DNA of 17,856 nucleotides from Proteobacteria bacterium UBA2996. Its GTDB lineage: Bacteria; Pseudomonadota; Gammaproteobacteria; Arenicellales; UBA868. Shown here in pieces: positions 1-7,562 of the stretch; the first letter of the stretch is position 1, and every line of letters begins with the position of its first letter. The notes beneath the pieces were generated by a model, which did not search any database, had not been told where the DNA came from, and saw only the letters and a program-made list of their open reading frames with translations. The stretch is from positions 1,542 through 19,397 of the forward strand of contig DDZY01000006.1 in NCBI GenBank assembly GCA_002346525.1. The letters are read 5' to 3'. A program made the translations under genes and the position numbers.

Positions 1-56
1 CGGACCTGACCGGGTTCACAACCTCTCGCCACCGGGGAGACCGACTGCCGCCGCCA
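1..56 (-). ncRNA. ffs: Signal recognition particle RNA (4.5S type), 5' half, cut by window edge
   Basis: Read on the minus strand, the first ~56 bases contain a GTCTCCCC segment and end in GTGAACCCGGTCAGGTCCG, which is the 5' side of the conserved SRP RNA tip (GGTCAGGTCCG, normally followed by GAAGGAAGCAGCC). The apical tetraloop and 3' half lie beyond position 1. This RNA binds Ffh and directs signal-sequence-bearing ribosomes to FtsY at the membrane. The 5' end is estimated by comparison with the E. coli molecule, where about 53 bases precede this point, so it may be off by several bases. A TACAAT box on the minus strand at 94-99 could be its -10 element. That would leave a ~30-base leader, plausible because E. 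coli 4.5S RNA is made with a leader removed by RNase P. No clear -35 box is seen. Confidence 0.75.
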
Positions 57-140
57 TATTGGTACAAGCCGACTCCTTTGCCGACCAGGTCAGATTGTAG
101 CACCTGCCTTGACGGTTGCCCCTGCTGCGCGTTGAGCGGA

Positions 141-809
141 TCAATGTCGCCGCAGCACGCAGTACTTGCCGTCAGCGGGTGCACCGTCGAAATAAGGCTC
201 CTCGGTGACAGACTCCAGCGTTGCGATTCCACAACCTTCAAGCCGTTCGATCTCAAGTGAAAACCCTGCTTCCTCCCAAAGGTGATTATGGATTGTGCAG
301 GCGAAAGGCGTACCCGGCTTAAGCAGCCGGCAGATTTCGGTGAGCGCCTGTGGGCCAACGTGCCCATGCGTGAACGTACCGCAGCAGATGGCGGCGTCAT
401 AACTGCCTTCTTCAATCTTCAGCGGCTTTTCCAGATCGGCCTCGATGAGGGACCGATAAATCTCTTTTTGTTCAGCCACCTCCAGCATCTCGGGAGAAAA
501 ATCGAGCCCATCACACGCGTTAAAGCCATGATGTACCAGATACTCTGCGACGAGTCCGGTTCCGCAGCCAACATCCAGGACCAGGCATGACCGATCTGCC
601 AAGACTCCTGCCAGAATCTCGGCGATCCTTTGAGGAGCGCGGTAATGCAGGCCGCTCTGAAGATGCATGTCGTAAGTGGTTGCCCAGTCCCGATACAACT
701 CCCGCGCCTGGGTCGGCGTCTCGAGCCCGTACGCCCGTTTCAGTAAATCGGCGGAGGATGCCTCATCTAGTGGGGTCGGCTTTACCGATTCATTTTCTGA
801 TGCGCTCAT
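141..809 (-). CDS. Class I SAM-dependent methyltransferase, METTL27-like
   Basis: A 222-residue cytoplasmic protein with a Rossmann-type methyltransferase fold. SAM-binding motif I is LDVGCGTG at residues 78-85. An acidic residue follows in GLDFSPEML (motif II region), then a DAAICCGTFTHGHV segment and LLKPGTPF (post-II region). The N-terminal YGLETPTQARELYRDWATTYD resembles the Williams-Beuren METTL27/WBSCR27-like group, whose small-molecule or protein substrate is unknown. The ATG start has an AGGAA ribosome site 7 bases upstream. The gene follows the M50 protease gene on the same strand after 21 bases, so the two are probably co-transcribed; the SRP RNA gene lies downstream. The methyltransferase assignment is firm; the METTL27 subgroup is a resemblance by eye. 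Confidence 0.88.
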   Translation of the reverse strand: MSASENESVKPTPLDEASSADLLKRAYGLETPTQARELYRDWATTYDMHLQSGLHYRAPQRIAEILAGVLADRSCLVLDVGCGTGLVAEYLVHHGFNACDGLDFSPEMLEVAEQKEIYRSLIEADLEKPLKIEEGSYDAAICCGTFTHGHVGPQALTEICRLLKPGTPFACTIHNHLWEEAGFSLEIERLEGCGIATLESVTEEPYFDGAPADGKYCVLRRH

Positions 810-830
810 GGTTATTCCTGATGTGTCACG

Positions 831-1472
831 TCAGACAAAAGCTATCCACTGCAGCAGGCCTGCGCTTAACACCATGACGGTCGAGAAAATGGGCACCCCC
901 AGAATCGCCAAAGCCACCAGGCCCAGCAGTGCAAAATTCCCATATCGGGCATTGTAGTATCGATAGGCTTGGGACAGTCTGCGCGGCAGAAAATACGGCA
1001 GGATGTAATGACCATCGAGTGCCCCTACCGGCAGAAGATTAAAGATCATCAGAAGAAGATTAATCTGGGCAAGGTAAATGAAGAACAGCCGCGGACCCGG
1101 GTCGGACAGGGAAATCCAGCCCCACTTCAGGGCCAGCAGATAGGCATTGACGCTGACTACGGCCAGCAGCAGGTTCATTGCAGGCCCAGCCACAGCCACC
1201 CACAGTTCCGCGTAACGGGATTTGAATAACCGTGGATTTGTCGGTACAGGTTTGGCGTACCCAAACCCCACGAAAACCACCATTAACAAACCCAGAGGAT
1301 CGATATGCGCTACCGGGTTTACCGTCAGGCGCCCCGCCCGTCGTGCGGTGTCATCTCCAAACCGCAACGCGGTGAAGGCGTGACCAAACTCATGGAACGA
1401 TAGCGAGATCGCCAGCGCCACCAGGATTACGCCGAACAGCAGCCATTGGCCTTCATGGATCAGCGAGATCAT
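831..1472 (-). CDS. M50 family (site-2 protease-type) membrane metalloprotease
   Basis: A 213-residue polytopic membrane protein. The zinc motif HEFGH (H27, E28, H31) lies in the first transmembrane segment. It is followed by the family's VNPVAHIDPLG segment (52-61) and by NLLPVGALDG (145-154), in which D153 is the third metal ligand. Hydrophobic stretches at about 8-26, 62-75, 92-115, 128-150 and 180-210 fit a short M50B protein without a PDZ domain, as in the YwhC-like/SREBP S2P-related group common in Proteobacteria. Members cleave within membranes, but the substrate of this compact group is generally unknown. It has a weak ribosome site and lies 21 bases before the methyltransferase gene, suggesting a two-gene transcript. 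Confidence 0.88.
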   Translation of the reverse strand: MISLIHEGQWLLFGVILVALAISLSFHEFGHAFTALRFGDDTARRAGRLTVNPVAHIDPLGLLMVVFVGFGYAKPVPTNPRLFKSRYAELWVAVAGPAMNLLLAVVSVNAYLLALKWGWISLSDPGPRLFFIYLAQINLLLMIFNLLPVGALDGHYILPYFLPRRLSQAYRYYNARYGNFALLGLVALAILGVPIFSTVMVLSAGLLQWIAFV

Positions 1473-1496
1473 CAGACGCTCGAGACTTTAGCCTTC

Positions 1497-1520
1497 TCCA
1501 ATGGGCGCTCGCCCATTGGA
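1497..1520. promoter_or_regulatory. Perfect 11-bp inverted repeat upstream of the M50 gene and metY leader
   Basis: TCCAATGGGCG at 1497-1507 is the exact reverse complement of CGCCCATTGGA at 1510-1520, with only CT between. A run of A follows at 1520-1525. It lies 25 bases upstream of the M50 start codon and about 165 bases upstream of metY. On the minus strand it is not followed by a T-run, so it is not a terminator for a transcript entering the M50 gene. On the plus strand an A-run follows, not a T-run. An operator or a symmetrical regulatory site between the two divergent genes is the simplest reading. Its binding protein is unknown. Confidence 0.5.
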
Positions 1521-1613
1521 AAAAACTTGCATTATTTCTAAGATATTCTGTAAGGTATCTTTGTTCAGGCACATAGCTGCGGGTTTGCTTTTTATTTCAA
1601 CATCCCAACGACA

Positions 1614-1639
1614 TGCGCTTTGAAGTATCAAAAAACGCA
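1614..1639 (+). promoter_or_regulatory. Imperfect hairpin in the metY leader
   Basis: TGCG (1614-1617) pairs with CGCA (1636-1639), and TTTGA (1619-1623) pairs with TCAAA (1628-1632) around an AGTA loop; three unpaired A's bulge. It ends 35 bases before the metY ribosome site. It could be an mRNA leader hairpin or a DNA operator. I do not recognise any SAM-riboswitch class in the 1525-1675 leader. Functional meaning is uncertain. Confidence 0.3.
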
Positions 1640-1683
1640 GGCAGAGCTGCATCACTGACCAACAACTCACGATGGGAGGATAC

Positions 1684-2955
1684 ATGAAAATAGAAACCAA
1701 AGCGGTTCATTCAGGCTATAAGCCGGATCCGACAACCAACGCGGTCGCTGTCCCTATCTACCAGACCACTTCTTATGCGTTCCGTGACACAGAGCATGGG
1801 GCGAATCTCTTTAATCTTGCGGAACTTGGGAATATCTATACCCGGATCATGAACCCCACCAACGACGTGCTGGAACAACGCGTCGCGGATATGGAAGGCG
1901 GTGTGGCTGCGCTTGCGCTCTCATCCGGCCAAGCTGCAACTACCTACGCATTGCTGACGATCGCCGAGGCAGGTGACAATTTCATCAGCATGTCTACGTT
2001 GTATGGTGGTACCTATAACCTTTTTGCCCACACCTTTCCCCAGTTTGGTATCGAGCCCCGCTTCGTTGATCCCGAAAACCTGGACACAATGGCCGCCCTG
2101 ATCGACGGTAAAACCAAAGCGGTCTACTGCGAATCCGTTGGCAACCCGGCCGGCAACGTGGTTGACCTCGAAAAAGTCGCCGACATTGCGCATGCTCATG
2201 GGGTGCCAGTCATCGTCGACAACACGGTACCCACACCGTATCTGTGCCGACCTTTTGAGCACGGCTGCGACATTGTTGTGCATTCACTGACCAAATACAT
2301 GTCAGGCCACGGTACGATCGTGGGCGGCATCATCGTCGATTCTAACCAATTCGATTGGGTAGCTAACAAGGATCGATTCAATCGCCTCAACGAACCCGAC
2401 GTTTCCTACCACGGTGTAGTCTTCACCGAGACAGGCCTGCCGCCCTATATTCTCCGCGCACGGGTGGTACCACTGCGAAACATGGGTGCCGCAATGACGC
2501 CGATGAACTCCTTCCTGATCATGCAGGGTATTGAGACCCTGGCGCTCAGGATGGACCGCATCTGTGAGAACACCCTTGCGGTGGCGAAACACCTTAAAGA
2601 TCACCCGCAGGTCGAATGGGTTCGTTATGCCGGACTGGATGACAGCCCGCATAAAGCGCTACTCGACAAGTACATGGGCGGACGGGGTTCAGGAGTGATG
2701 AGCTTCGGCGTCAAAGGCGGGGCGGAGGCCGCCCCCAAGTTCATCGATGCACTGCAACTCATCACCCGACTCGTCAATATCGGCGATGCCAAGTCACTGG
2801 CCTGCCACCCGGCAAGCACGACGCACCGTCAACTGTCTCCAGAGGAGTTGGCCAGTTCCGGGGTGACGGAAGATCTCGTCCGGCTGTCTATCGGTATCGA
2901 GCATATCGACGATATCCTTGCCGATATTGATCAGGCACTTGACGCTACCAAATAA
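1684..2955 (+). CDS. metY: O-acetylhomoserine sulfhydrylase (O-acetylhomoserine aminocarboxypropyltransferase)
   Basis: A 423-residue PLP enzyme of the Cys/Met metabolism family. It converts O-acetylhomoserine plus sulfide (or methanethiol) to homocysteine (or methionine). The substrate- and PLP-contacting segment NIYTRIMNPTNDVLEQRVADMEGG starts near residue 50. SSGQA is at 80-84, VDN at 178-180, and the PLP lysine is K204 in SLTKYMSGHG. The long C-terminal half (NMGAAMTPMNSFLIMQGIETL, then VRLSIGIEHIDDI at the end) and the total length fit MetY rather than cystathionine synthases or lyases. ATG at 1684 is chosen because GGAGG at 1675-1679 is correctly spaced for it and would sit inside the coding region from the ATG at 1672. 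The gene has its own leader of about 160 bases and ends at a strong terminator. A methionine gamma-lyase activity is a less likely alternative. Confidence 0.92.
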   Translation: MKIETKAVHSGYKPDPTTNAVAVPIYQTTSYAFRDTEHGANLFNLAELGNIYTRIMNPTNDVLEQRVADMEGGVAALALSSGQAATTYALLTIAEAGDNFISMSTLYGGTYNLFAHTFPQFGIEPRFVDPENLDTMAALIDGKTKAVYCESVGNPAGNVVDLEKVADIAHAHGVPVIVDNTVPTPYLCRPFEHGCDIVVHSLTKYMSGHGTIVGGIIVDSNQFDWVANKDRFNRLNEPDVSYHGVVFTETGLPPYILRARVVPLRNMGAAMTPMNSFLIMQGIETLALRMDRICENTLAVAKHLKDHPQVEWVRYAGLDDSPHKALLDKYMGGRGSGVMSFGVKGGAEAAPKFIDALQLITRLVNIGDAKSLACHPASTTHRQLSPEELASSGVTEDLVRLSIGIEHIDDILADIDQALDATK

Positions 2956-2986
2956 GCGCACCTCCACCCCGGATATCGGGGATCTC

Positions 2987-3017
2987 AAAAAAGCGGGGCA
3001 TTTGTCCCGCTTTTTTT
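2987..3017. terminator. Bidirectional rho-independent terminator between metY and the EEP hydrolase
   Basis: AAAAAAGCGGG (2987-2997) pairs with CCCGCTTTTTT (3006-3016), giving a GC-rich stem with a short loop and a T7 run on the plus strand (3011-3017). The A6 run at 2987-2992 gives a T-run on the opposite strand, so it serves both convergent genes. Confidence 0.9.
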
Positions 3018-3026
3018 GGACACACC

Positions 3027-3773
3027 TCAGGGAAGTGTGAGATCGGCCACCAGCGGTAAGTGGTCAGATGCCTGGCGGGCGAGCGCCAGACGTGATGACA
3101 TCAGGCTGGCGATTTCGATCTCTCCGCGTACATAGAGGCTATCCAGCGGCCGCACCGGCGCATAGGCCGGAAACGTTCGCGGTTTGCGGTCCGTTCCCCG
3201 GAATCCGGCCGGCCGCATCACCTGACGACCTAGGGTCCCCCAGACGTCATTCAGATCACCTGCGACCACAAGGGGACTTGATCGAGAAATACGATCGAAG
3301 TGGGCGTGAGCCAGCAACTTCTTCAGCTGCATGCGACGTTCAATACCCGACAATCCCAAATGCAGATTAAAGAGATGGAAAGTCCGGGTCTGGACTTGGG
3401 CGCCGCTTTTCGCTGGCATAGAGATCCGCACCTTGGAGTACAGGGCGCTACGACGCTTCTTGGGACCAATCGTGAGATTGATGTTGTGTGCGTCTGAAAT
3501 GGGCCAACGACTCAGAATGGCGTTACCGTATCCCCGGGCATGCTGGACACGAACATTGGGGATCCAGATACGATGCGGCAACTGCAACGCATCGCCCAGA
3601 ATATCTGCCTGCAGCACGCCAGAAGATTCCCGACTAAAGCGTGCCACCTCCTGAAGCAGTATCAGGTCCGGCTGGTAATGGTCGATCACGTCAACAACCC
3701 GCGCCAGGTCAAACCGGCGATCGACCCCACCGATGCACTTGTGAATATTGTATGTAACAACCCGGATATTCAT
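3027..3773 (-). CDS. Endonuclease/exonuclease/phosphatase (EEP) family hydrolase
   Basis: A 248-residue protein covering the whole EEP fold in one domain, without a visible signal peptide. The family's metal and catalytic motifs appear in order: TYNIH (N9), LLQEV with Q41-E42, YGNAILSR (82-89), NLHLG with H138, GDLND (172-176), LDSLYV with D211, and SDHLPLVADL near the C-terminus, with the catalytic D237-H238 pair. Members cleave phosphodiester or phosphomonoester bonds in nucleic acids, phospholipids or inositol phosphates; the substrate here cannot be read. It is divergent from the DUF3108 gene (72-base gap) and convergent with metY. The start follows the conserved MNIRVVTYNIH beginning, with only a weak ribosome site. 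Confidence 0.88.
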   Translation of the reverse strand: MNIRVVTYNIHKCIGGVDRRFDLARVVDVIDHYQPDLILLQEVARFSRESSGVLQADILGDALQLPHRIWIPNVRVQHARGYGNAILSRWPISDAHNINLTIGPKKRRSALYSKVRISMPAKSGAQVQTRTFHLFNLHLGLSGIERRMQLKKLLAHAHFDRISRSSPLVVAGDLNDVWGTLGRQVMRPAGFRGTDRKPRTFPAYAPVRPLDSLYVRGEIEIASLMSSRLALARQASDHLPLVADLTLP

Positions 3774-3845
3774 GATATCGTTGCTGGCTCACGAACCCAC
3801 GCTCTGATCAGCACAACGTCTGCCGACTATAGGCAAACAGACTCA

Positions 3846-4592
3846 ATGCAACTGTCCCAATGTCGCTTCGCTGCGGCGTCAACCGCTGTTGCAACCACGC
3901 TCGCATTGTTGCTGACAATTGCCTGTGGGACAGTCAATGCGTCTGAATCCCTTCTGCTGAAACCGTTTCAGTCCGAATATGCGGTCAACTACTCAGGTTT
4001 TCGCGCGGCGAGGACGGTTTCCCTCGAAAAAGACGGGGAAGAGTATATCCTGCGATCCACCACCCGCCTCAAGGGCGCCGCAAGACTCACAGGGTACGGC
4101 CCGATCTATGAGATCTCGCGGTTTACCCTGCACCATGGCGTGATCCGGCCCTCCCTTTATTCCATCGGTGAAGATAAGGCGAATCCCAAGCGGGACATCA
4201 GAATCGAGTTTGATTGGGCGTCCGGTGTGAGCAGCGGTTACGCCAAGGGTGAAGATCGCAGTTTTATGCTCGAATCCACCACGCAAGACCCCTTAAGCTT
4301 CGAGTTGATGGGAAGATTGATGCTTGCACAAGGCGAGCGCAATTTCGTCCTGAAAGTTCATGAAGGTCACCGCGTCCGGAGTTATCGCTTTATCGAGCAG
4401 GAGGTAGAAACGCTCAATGTTGCGTCCCGGGCAATCTCAGCCGTACGCTACTTTATTGACCGGAACAGCTCGAGGGAACTGTATTACTGGTTCTCCAATA
4501 ATCCGGAACAGATTCCTCTCCAGATACGCCAACGGCACGGACAAAAAACCAAGGGAACGGTAACACTCACCGGAAGCACTCTCCTCGATTGA
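3846..4592 (+). CDS. Exported DUF3108 domain protein
   Basis: A 248-residue protein. The open frame runs further upstream to 3540, but that part overlaps the opposite EEP gene and lacks protein character. The ATG at 3846 begins a clear signal peptide with a hydrophobic core (STAVATTLALLLTIACG) and likely cleavage near NAS-E. The C in LLLTIACG does not make a clean lipobox. The mature part begins LKPFQSEYAVNYSGFRAARTVSLEKDGEEYILRSTT, which matches the periplasmic beta-sheet DUF3108 family found mainly in beta- and gammaproteobacteria. The molecular role of that family is not known. The gene is divergent from the EEP hydrolase and ends 23 bases before the convergent CoA-transferase gene; I see no clear terminator between them. 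Confidence 0.8.
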   Translation: MQLSQCRFAAASTAVATTLALLLTIACGTVNASESLLLKPFQSEYAVNYSGFRAARTVSLEKDGEEYILRSTTRLKGAARLTGYGPIYEISRFTLHHGVIRPSLYSIGEDKANPKRDIRIEFDWASGVSSGYAKGEDRSFMLESTTQDPLSFELMGRLMLAQGERNFVLKVHEGHRVRSYRFIEQEVETLNVASRAISAVRYFIDRNSSRELYYWFSNNPEQIPLQIRQRHGQKTKGTVTLTGSTLLD

Positions 4593-4615
4593 GTGCCCGT
4601 ACCCTATCCGCCTCT

Positions 4616-5887
4616 CTACGTAGACGCGCAATCCTCACGGCCGACAGCACCCGCATTCCGCAAATCCGATACTTCTTCAGCGCTGTATCCCAGCACTTCC
4701 TGAAGAATTTCGCCTGTGTGCTCACCCAAAAGCGGGGAACGACCCACTTCGCTCGGTGAATCGGACAGCTTCACTGGATTACCCACGGTGAGGTACTTAC
4801 CGCGCGTAGGATGATCCACTTCGACGATGGTTCCCGTTTCGCGCAAAGAAGGCTCTTCGCTTAATTCCTGCATTGACAGGATCGGACCTACCGGAATGTC
4901 CAGCGGATTACAGATCTCCATCACCTCATACTTGGTCTTAGTCATGGTCCATTGCTCAATTGCCCCAAAGACCTCGTTAAGGCGGGGAAGCCTTGCTGAT
5001 GGCGTAGCGAAATCTGGATCCTCCTTCCATTCCGGGTGCCCGATGACGTCACAAATCTTCTCCCAAACCGCTGCCTGGGTAATGAAATAGGTATACGCAT
5101 TCGCGTCGCTTTCCCAGCCTTTGCATTTGAGAATTCGACCCGGCTGACCCCCGCCAGAATCGTTACCAGCCCGCGGCGTCGCGTCGGCAAACGGGATCCC
5201 CTCTCCGAACTGGGAGTACTCTTTCAGAGGCCCGTGCGCCAGGCGTTGCTGGTCCCGGAGCTTGACCCGACACAGATTCAGGACACCATCCTGCATGGAA
5301 GCCAAGACGCGCTGGCCGCGGCCGGAGTGCTCCCGCTGATACAGCGCGGTCACGATTCCTAGCGCAAGGTGCAAACCGGTTCCCGAGTCACCAATTTGGG
5401 CACCGGTGACCAGTGGTGGGCCGTCAAGAAACCCGGTGGTCGAGGCAGCACCACCGGCACATTGCGCCACGTTCTCGTAAACCTTGCATTCCGAATACGG
5501 GCCAGGCCCGAATCCCTTGACCGAGGCATAGATCATTCTGGGGTTGATTTCCTGAATTCGCTCCCAGGAAAAACCCATACGATCCAAAGCCCCAGGGGCA
5601 AAGTTTTCAACCATCACATCGCACGTTTCGATCAGGCGGGTGAAGACTTCCTTGCCTTTTTCATCTTTGGTGTTCAGGGTAATGCTGCGCTTGTTGTGGT
5701 TCAGCATCGTAAAGTAAAGACTGTCCGCGTCGGGCACGTCACGCAACTGGCCCCGAGTCGCATCACCGACACCGGGCCGCTCGACTTTTAAGACGTCCGC
5801 ACCAAACCACGCTAACAACTGGGTACAGGTTGGTCCTGACTGGACGTGGGTCATATCGAGTACGCGTACACCTTCAAGCGCTTTCAT
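4616..5887 (-). CDS. frc: Family III CoA-transferase, formyl-CoA:oxalate CoA-transferase (Frc) homologue
   Basis: A 423-residue cytoplasmic enzyme whose N-terminal two thirds closely follow E. coli Frc (YfdW) as I remember it: VRVLDMTHVQSGPTCTQLLAWFGADVLKVERPGVGD, NHNKRSITLNTK, FAPGALDRMGFSWERIQEINPR, and MQDGVLNLCRVKLRDQQRL. The catalytic aspartate is D167 in QIGDSGTGLH (Asp169 in the Oxalobacter enzyme); Q16 matches the conserved Gln17. The family moves CoA between formyl-, succinyl- or acetyl-CoA and oxalate through an enzyme-bound anhydride. No oxalyl-CoA decarboxylase lies in the window, so the CoA donor may not be formyl-CoA. Succinyl-CoA from the neighbouring SucCD-like pair is an attractive alternative (inference). 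It is last in the minus-strand operon, 82 bases after the GntR gene, with a GGAG ribosome site. Frc-like is firm; the true acceptor acid is not proven. Confidence 0.85.
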   Translation of the reverse strand: MKALEGVRVLDMTHVQSGPTCTQLLAWFGADVLKVERPGVGDATRGQLRDVPDADSLYFTMLNHNKRSITLNTKDEKGKEVFTRLIETCDVMVENFAPGALDRMGFSWERIQEINPRMIYASVKGFGPGPYSECKVYENVAQCAGGAASTTGFLDGPPLVTGAQIGDSGTGLHLALGIVTALYQREHSGRGQRVLASMQDGVLNLCRVKLRDQQRLAHGPLKEYSQFGEGIPFADATPRAGNDSGGGQPGRILKCKGWESDANAYTYFITQAAVWEKICDVIGHPEWKEDPDFATPSARLPRLNEVFGAIEQWTMTKTKYEVMEICNPLDIPVGPILSMQELSEEPSLRETGTIVEVDHPTRGKYLTVGNPVKLSDSPSEVGRSPLLGEHTGEILQEVLGYSAEEVSDLRNAGAVGREDCAST

Positions 5888-5969
5888 AAGAAGATCTCCG
5901 GTTTCCTTTATTGGTTAATTCGAAATACGTTTGGCTCTTTGAAAAATGTTCATCTAACCCATGGGGGAC

Positions 5970-6650
5970 TCAGTCGAGGTAGCTCCCGTTTTTTGCCACA
6001 TGATCCGCGAGCTGCAGGGCATGCTCACGCACAAGCTTTTCAGCGGTCTCAGTCTGTCGTTGCTCCAGTGCCTCAATGATTCGGGCATGATCAATAATCG
6101 AACGCTGAGCACGATCATCGTCGTGGATAGTTCTTGACCGGATTGCCCGCATATGAATGAAAAGGCTGTCAGCAAGATCGGTCAGCAGCGGACTGTGCGC
6201 AAGGGAAACAATGGTCTGATGAAACTGTATGTTGGTTCTGGAGTACTCATCGATAGGCGCACCTTTCGTATCAGGATTTCCTTTGCCCAGAATTTCCCGC
6301 AAACCTGAGATCTCCTGATCCGAAGCACGCAGCGTTGCAAGCCTCGCCGCCATACTCTCAATCGAGGCCCATGCATAGATGATCTCGAGGATCTCCTCTT
6401 TTGTTTTTCGGACCACAAAGGTGCCACGCCTTGGAATATTTCGGACCAAGCCCGCCTGCTCTAGGCGGGAGATGGCCTCTCGGACAGGGGTTCGGCTCAC
6501 GCCCAGGCTATCGGCCAGTTTTCTCTCGTCCAGGCGAGGCGGCTCCTCCCCGGAATAAATATCCATATTCGCTACCGCATTCCGCAGGCTGCGATAGACC
6601 TGATCCTTCAGGCTCGACGCCGAACGAATGGGCTTGACCGCGATAGACAT
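5970..6650 (-). CDS. GntR-family transcriptional regulator, FadR subfamily (FCD domain)
   Basis: A 226-residue DNA-binding regulator. The winged helix covers about 15-80, with the recognition segment DERKLADSLGVSRTPVREAI (41-60) and the wing RRGTFVV. The all-helical FCD ligand domain covers about 86-215, with the usual FH (H144), DH (H188) and EH/DH (H210, H217) metal-site histidines. Where most FCD proteins have an aspartate (D-x-x-F-H), this one has N140. FCD regulators sense small carboxylates. It sits inside the CoA-ligase/CoA-transferase operon, so it probably controls that operon in response to its acid substrate. The best operator candidate is the dyad at 9907-9934 ahead of the first gene. 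The start codon adjoins a short dyad, CAGGATTCCTG at 6651-6661, that contains its own ribosome site. Confidence 0.9.
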   Translation of the reverse strand: MSIAVKPIRSASSLKDQVYRSLRNAVANMDIYSGEEPPRLDERKLADSLGVSRTPVREAISRLEQAGLVRNIPRRGTFVVRKTKEEILEIIYAWASIESMAARLATLRASDQEISGLREILGKGNPDTKGAPIDEYSRTNIQFHQTIVSLAHSPLLTDLADSLFIHMRAIRSRTIHDDDRAQRSIIDHARIIEALEQRQTETAEKLVREHALQLADHVAKNGSYLD

Positions 6651-6686
6651 CAGGATTCCTGAAAAAATGATTGCCGGCTCAACACG

Positions 6687-7562
6687 CTACTGACCGAGGC
6701 ATCCGGCTATCGCCGTACCGATCTCAACGGGCGAGGACACCACTCTCACGCCGGTCTCACGCAGCGCTTCGATCTTGGTACGCGCAGTACCCATACCATA
6801 GTGAATGATCGTCCCTGCGTGTCCCATGCGGCGTCCTTCCGGAACGGTTTGTCCTGCGATATATGCGACTACCGGTTTAGGGTTGCTCAGTGTTGATAAA
6901 AATGTCGCCGCATTTTCCTCCGCCGTGCCGCCCACCTCGCCAATCAGCACAACACCCTGGGTCTGATCATCATTCATAAACAATTCGAGACAGCGTGAGG
7001 CGGAGATACCGCCCACGGGGTCCGCCCCAATTCCGATACAGGCTGACTGACCGAGACCATTGCGGGTGGTCTGGTCGACCGCTTCATAGGTTAGTGTACT
7101 CGACCGGGACACGATGCCAATGGCACCAGGTAGAAAGATGCCCTGGGGCATGATCCCGAGCGCGCCAATGCCCGGCACAGCGAGACCCGGCGAATTAGGG
7201 CCCACCAGTACGGTGTTGGACCCCGTCAGATGCGCACGCACCCGCACCATGTCCAAAACCGGAATCCGTTCCGTTACGCAAACTACCAGACCGATCTCGG
7301 CATCGACTGCCTCAATAATCGCTTCTGCGGCATTTGCGGGCGGCACAAATATGACACTTGCATTGGCTTGTGTCTCCTGCATTGCCTCGGACACCGTATC
7401 GAAAACCGGAACACCCAGGTGAGTTGCACCACCCTTCCCCTGTCGGACGCCCCCAACAATCCGGGTGCCGCTCGCCAGAGCGCGTTCGCAGTGGAACGTT
7501 CCCTGCCGCCCTGTTATTCCTTGGCAAATAACCCTCGTCGTACAATCAACCAGTATGCTCAT
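6687..7562 (-). CDS. SucD-like acyl-CoA synthetase (ADP-forming) alpha subunit, divergent
   Basis: A 291-residue homologue of succinyl-CoA synthetase alpha (E. coli SucD is 289). The Rossmann CoA-binding domain starts VDCTTRVICQGITGRQGTFH, and GGVRQGKGGATHLGVPVF follows. The phospho-histidine is H248 in GRRMGHAGTI, and E208 in LIGEVGG is kept. Departures from canonical SucD: GPNCPG is GPNSPG (S124), SRSGTLTYEA is SRSSTLTYEA (S155), and IGGDP is IGADP. The start at 7562 gives MSILVDCTT, as in SucD, and overlaps the beta-subunit stop (ATGA), so the two are translationally coupled. The open frame extends 11 codons further upstream, but that part is inside the beta gene. It probably ligates CoA to a dicarboxylate or similar acid with ATP; a TCA-cycle role is less likely given the changes and the catabolic context. 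No substrate can be assigned. Confidence 0.85.
   Translation of the reverse strand: MSILVDCTTRVICQGITGRQGTFHCERALASGTRIVGGVRQGKGGATHLGVPVFDTVSEAMQETQANASVIFVPPANAAEAIIEAVDAEIGLVVCVTERIPVLDMVRVRAHLTGSNTVLVGPNSPGLAVPGIGALGIMPQGIFLPGAIGIVSRSSTLTYEAVDQTTRNGLGQSACIGIGADPVGGISASRCLELFMNDDQTQGVVLIGEVGGTAEENAATFLSTLSNPKPVVAYIAGQTVPEGRRMGHAGTIIHYGMGTARTKIEALRETGVRVVSSPVEIGTAIAGCLGQ

Noticed and set aside
81..104. SRP RNA core on the plus strand (CCAGGTCAG at 84-92)
   Set aside because: The GGAAGGAAGCAGCC tip does not follow. The true conserved SRP sequence is on the minus strand at the window edge.
3540..3845. Upstream extension of the DUF3108 reading frame
   Set aside because: It overlaps the start of the opposite EEP hydrolase gene, and the signal peptide begins cleanly at the ATG at 3846.
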